Of a stretch of DNA of 64,000 nt, positions 61,636-64,000 are shown one piece after another. The stretch spans positions 1 to 64,000 of the forward strand of contig CAWHHZ010000020.1 in the NCBI GenBank assembly GCA_963829355.1, in the 5' to 3' direction. The notes under the pieces were generated by a model. The model made no database searches and was not told where the DNA came from. It worked only from the letters and a program-made list of their open reading frames with translations. Every line of letters starts with the position of its first letter. Positions within the stretch are counted from its first letter, which is position 1. Origin of the DNA: CAWHHZ01 sp963829355 (GTDB taxonomy: Bacteria > Acidobacteriota > Thermoanaerobaculia > Gp7-AA8 > JAHWKK01). The translations under genes and the position numbers were made by a program.

Positions 61636-62673
61636 TCACAGCTTTATCCGGCGTATCCTCACACCTGATGAGTCAGACTGGACAACCGTGAAGTCGATGA
61701 TACCGATCGTCTTCCCCTCTTCCGACTCGGCGCGTACTCGCCATCTGCCGGGGGCGGCATTGGCCTTCGAAGAATATCCGCGATACCCATCGGCCCGGCC
61801 ACTTCGAATCGTGAAAGGAATCACGTCCGAGGTGATCCATTTGCCGGCGACTTCATCCCGTTTCTGCCATCGGTGCCGGACCGTGGTCTCGAGTCCACCG
61901 GGAATGAAGATCGACGAGAAGCAGAAGACCGGCTCCGAGTCCCGCCGGTGGAACACGGGTGAAGAGCGAAGCCAGAACCGTCGCGGCCGGGACGGCTCGA
62001 TCTGCGCGGTGTAGTGGCCGTCTCGCTTCTCGACATGATGGGCGATGAAAAGCTCCTTTTTAACCAGCGGGACCGGAGGAAGAATGTTGGCGACATTGAG
62101 AATCAGGAGTACCGCACCGACCGCGAAGGATGGAAGGACCGATGCCTTCTTCTTAGACAGAAGCCACAGGCCCAGCGTCGCCCCGAGCGCGGCACCGATG
62201 CTCACATAGAACCACGTCGGCTGCATGCTGCGGAAAGCATGGGGCAGTGCGAAGTTGAAGAACATGATTCCGCAGGTCGTAAACAGCGTCCAGGAGAGCG
62301 TGAGCCGTGAGTAGCGGTGTTCGACAAACTCGTTCCCGATCAGAAGGACGGTCAGCCCCAGCACGAGAATGAACCCACCGATCTCACTGGAGCTGAGAAA
62401 ATAGAAAATTACGAGAGCACTGAAGATCCCTCCGAAGAAAAACTGGAGCGCGACGTTCTGATAGCCCTTCCACCGGTGCTCGATCTCTCGACCGACGACG
62501 AGGAGAATGGTCGCGGCGATGAGGTAGTAAACCGTGAGGACCACGAAATCGATCGGGACGATCCGGCGGCCCAGTGTGAAGGCGTCGAAAACGAATCCTC
62601 CGAAAAACGATATTGCGGGAAGGGTCCGGGCAAGACGAGGATACCGCGGGCTCAGTTCGTCCGGGTTCAGCAT
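61636..62673 (-). CDS. DUF2914 integral membrane protein, copy 2
   Basis: Same length and architecture as 26516-27553, with scattered substitutions (for example 'LNPDELSPRYPRL' against 'LNLDELSQRYPRL'). Membrane segments and the C-terminal DUF2914 words 'ETTVRHRWQKRDEVAGKWI' are intact, so both copies look functional. DNA similarity ends about 10-30 bases beyond the gene on each side. Confidence 0.85.
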   Translation of the reverse strand: MLNPDELSPRYPRLARTLPAISFFGGFVFDAFTLGRRIVPIDFVVLTVYYLIAATILLVVGREIEHRWKGYQNVALQFFFGGIFSALVIFYFLSSSEIGGFILVLGLTVLLIGNEFVEHRYSRLTLSWTLFTTCGIMFFNFALPHAFRSMQPTWFYVSIGAALGATLGLWLLSKKKASVLPSFAVGAVLLILNVANILPPVPLVKKELFIAHHVEKRDGHYTAQIEPSRPRRFWLRSSPVFHRRDSEPVFCFSSIFIPGGLETTVRHRWQKRDEVAGKWITSDVIPFTIRSGRADGYRGYSSKANAAPGRWRVRAESEEGKTIGIIDFTVVQSDSSGVRIRRIKL

Positions 62674-62754
62674 TCAGGGCCCCGATTGTAACCGGGAAGC
62701 CGAGCCATCGTCCGGGAGCGTTCTGGCCCCAACTTAAAATCGTCCCGGAGCGGT

Positions 62755-62804
62755 AAGCGCTTTGTGAAGTAAAGTTTAGTTTGGAGGTCCGGCCCCAACT
62801 TAAC
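62755..62804. repeat. Family-4 palindrome abutting the DUF4411 fragment
   Basis: GCTTTGTGAAGTAAAGTTTA then GTCCGGCCCCAACTTAACAG. The coding fragment begins a few bases after its right arm. Confidence 0.7.
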
Positions 62805-62829
62805 AGCGGGAGATGGCGAAGCTCGTCAA

Positions 62830-63053
62830 TCGTTACCCCGCGCTTGCTGGGCGCCGGCAAAGGCCGGAACGCCGCCGATCCATGGGTCATCGCCCTGGCG
62901 AAAATCGATAGACGCGACGTCGTGACCTACGAGACCCGCTCGACGAAAATCGAGAAACCAAAGATCCCAGATGTCTGCGACGCCGAAGGAATCGAGACCA
63001 TCGATTTGATTGAGGTCGTCCCCCGCGAAGGCTGGAGCTTCCGGTCGGGGTGA
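62830..63053 (+). pseudogene. 3' fragment of a DUF4411 (PIN-type) gene
   Basis: The frame reads 'GAGKGRNAADPWVIALAKID', 'RRDVVTYETRSTKIEKPKIP', 'DVCDAEGIETIDLIEVV' and 'REGWSFRSG', the C-terminal third of DUF4411 proteins ('ADPWVIALA', 'KIPDVC'). The N-terminal catalytic part is missing and the left boundary lies next to a family-4 palindrome. Confidence 0.7.
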
Positions 63054-63076
63054 GATGTGCGGATCCGAAGACCACC

Positions 63077-63117
63077 GCCTCGAAAACTTACCTTTCTAGC
63101 TCCGACGTTAAGTTTCC
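63077..63117. repeat. Family-5 palindrome, copy 3
   Basis: CGAAAACTTACCTTTCTAGC then TCCGACGTTAAGTTTCC. It flanks the RAYT-like remnant on the left. Confidence 0.8.
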
Positions 63118-63229
63118 TTGATCTCCGAGTATCTGGGCATCTCCCAGCCCGCCGTTTCCCAGATGCTGGAGACGGCCAGGGCACTCCAGCGAAAGGACGA
63201 GAAGTTCGGTCGAGCGGTTGAAGGCATCC
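63118..63229 (+). pseudogene. RAYT-like C-terminal remnant between two palindromes
   Basis: The frame reads 'ISEYLGISQPAVSQMLETAR', 'ALQRKDEKFGRAVEGIRKLI', matching the helix-turn-helix tail at 55800-56079. It is bounded on both sides by family-5 palindromes (63077-63117 and 63230-63267). Confidence 0.6.
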
Positions 63230-63267
63230 GAAAACTTATAATTTGAGCTTTGAGGTTAAGTTTTCCC
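63230..63267. repeat. Diverged family-5 palindrome
   Basis: GAAAACTTATAATTTGAGCT then TTGAGGTTAAGTTTTCC. It is near-identical to 50175-50210, where the preceding bases also match. Confidence 0.75.
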
Positions 63268-63700
63268 CTCGCTGCATCGCCCTCGGTCGTCGTCACGGCT
63301 GCAAAAACGAAAGGCAAAAGACAAAGACGCACCTAGGAAAATACAAAGGCAAAAGCAACTACAGATCTACCCTACTTGACAGGGTCACTCCATATCAGCC
63401 GGTGGTGGCGCCGGAGGCGCAACCACCGGCTCAAGGCCCCCACCCGACCACGCAGCACCCCGGCAGGGGCGCCGGACTACGGACGCCGCCAAGTCGGGTT
63501 CGAGTCCTCACCCCGCGGCATGTACGTCTCGTAGATCAACCAAAAACAAAAGACCTGGCACTGAGGTCGGCTTTTCGGTCAACTGCTGACATCCGCAGAA
63601 GTCGGGTCAGGAAAAGGCCAGAATTCTACTCGTTAGACTCTGTCGCAAAATCGAAGACCTGACCTGCGTTTGCACGTAGCTTCGGAAGGGGCTGCACGGG
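63268..63700. repeat. Multi-hairpin repeat copy 5 and family-3 debris
   Basis: 63399-63479 is the multi-hairpin element (GGTGGTGGCGCCGGAGGCGC, CACCCCGGCAGGGGCGCC). A decayed family-3 unit lies near 63520-63560. 63268-63398 has no recognised content. Confidence 0.65.
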
Positions 63701-63811
63701 TCATTCTCTCGGCCTGCTCGTGATACGCCTAATCAAAAGGTACAGTCCTGTTCCGACGACCGTGAAAATACTCAGAATGATCAGCAGCTCACCAAACCCG
63801 ATACCGGGCAT
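63701..63811 (-). CDS. 36-residue single-pass membrane protein
   Basis: From ATG 63811 with AAAGGTGAT just upstream, the frame encodes 'MPGIGFGELLIILSIFTVVG' then 'TGLYLLIRRITSRPRE' and stops. One hydrophobic helix is followed by a basic tail. The start lies 14 bases after the Cys-rich gene stop on the same strand, so both are probably cotranscribed. Function unknown. Confidence 0.55.
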   Translation of the reverse strand: MPGIGFGELLIILSIFTVVGTGLYLLIRRITSRPRE

Positions 63812-63825
63812 ATATCACCTTTATC

Positions 63826-64000
63826 CTACGCTCCACACGCTTCGCCGGAGATCCCTCCCATGCAGAAATAATCGCCAGCGCCGCACAAAGCATCACACAT
63901 CCCGTGCTCGCAACATCCGGTGCAGTACCGGTTCCAGCATTTGAGGTTGACATTGTTTTTCGCATCATAGCAAACCTTGCTTCTGGTGGATGCGATGATG
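63826..64000 (-). CDS. Cys-rich small protein (partial, runs off the window)
   Basis: The minus-strand frame, open from the window edge to TAG 63826, encodes 'STRSKVCYDAKNNVNLKCWN', 'RYCTGCCEHGMCDALCGAG' and 'DYFCMGGISGEACGA'. Nine Cys fall within about 48 residues, ending at the C-terminus. The start lies beyond the window. The pattern suggests a disulfide-rich secreted or metal-binding peptide; I recognise no family. Confidence 0.5.
   Translation of the reverse strand, partial: IIASTRSKVCYDAKNNVNLKCWNRYCTGCCEHGMCDALCGAGDYFCMGGISGEACGA

Noticed and set aside
61058..61639. Long upstream extension of the AbiEi-like frame
   Set aside because: The extension translates family-3 and family-4 repeats; the real start is the ATG at 61057.

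Overview
The window is high-GC bacterial chromosome, most like Acidobacteriota (a Thermoanaerobaculia-type lineage). This is an inference from the mix: an ECF-like sigma factor coupled to a Ser/Thr kinase with a DWG motif, a kinase-SUMF1-hydrolase fusion, CHRD and IPTL-CTERM secreted proteins, a DUF6755-containing nitrate-reductase-like operon, and very abundant dispersed palindromic repeats. No rRNA, tRNA, CRISPR array, integrase or intact transposase was recognised.

Region 1 (1-16.3 kb) is mostly housekeeping and envelope: the tail of a probable Na+/solute symporter, a DUF294/CBS nucleotidyltransferase with a badly frameshifted N-terminus and its DEDDh exonuclease partner, a secreted M49-like peptidase, a DUF4870 protein, a CaCA antiporter, hemerythrin, a tandem universal stress protein, a Crp/Fnr regulator, a SPASM protein without a radical-SAM motif, an ArnT-like glycosyltransferase with a PAP2 phosphatase, and a secreted CHRD protein ending in a clear terminator.

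Region 2 (16.4-30.2 kb) holds the sigma factor/kinase pair (kinase frameshifted), an orphan VapB-type antitoxin, a 2058-residue adhesin-like protein with an internal IPTL-CTERM-like segment, a PAS-GGDEF cyclase, a DUF2914 membrane protein (first of two copies), an SRPBCC protein and a collagen-like secreted protein that shares a module with the CHRD protein.

Region 3 (30.4-36.5 kb) is one respiratory operon: membrane cytochrome-b-like subunit, NasC/NapA-type molybdopterin oxidoreductase, four-cluster ferredoxin, Tat-dependent Rieske protein, DUF6755 protein and a TDT/SLAC1-type anion channel. A perfect 22-bp palindrome with an Fnr-type core lies about 90 bp upstream, and the window also encodes a Crp/Fnr regulator.

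Region 4 (36.5-64 kb) is an accessory island: toxin-antitoxin and defence-like cassettes (RelBE, two DUF433/DUF5615 pairs, two near-identical UPF0175/DUF3368 pairs, HigBA, Xre/RES, AbiE, TcmP/DUF5131, DUF6978/DUF1828/MuF-like), a second DUF2914 copy, and many gene fragments. These are embedded in at least five families of dispersed palindromes. Several fragments are cut exactly at a palindrome, and some palindromes sit against remnants that resemble the C-terminus of REP-associated tyrosine transposases (RAYT). I read the island as a REP/RAYT-shaped graveyard of mobile TA modules. Single-base frameshifts recur across the window (DUF294 N-terminus, kinase, RelE, AbiEi, HNH-like fragment), so some breaks may be assembly errors.
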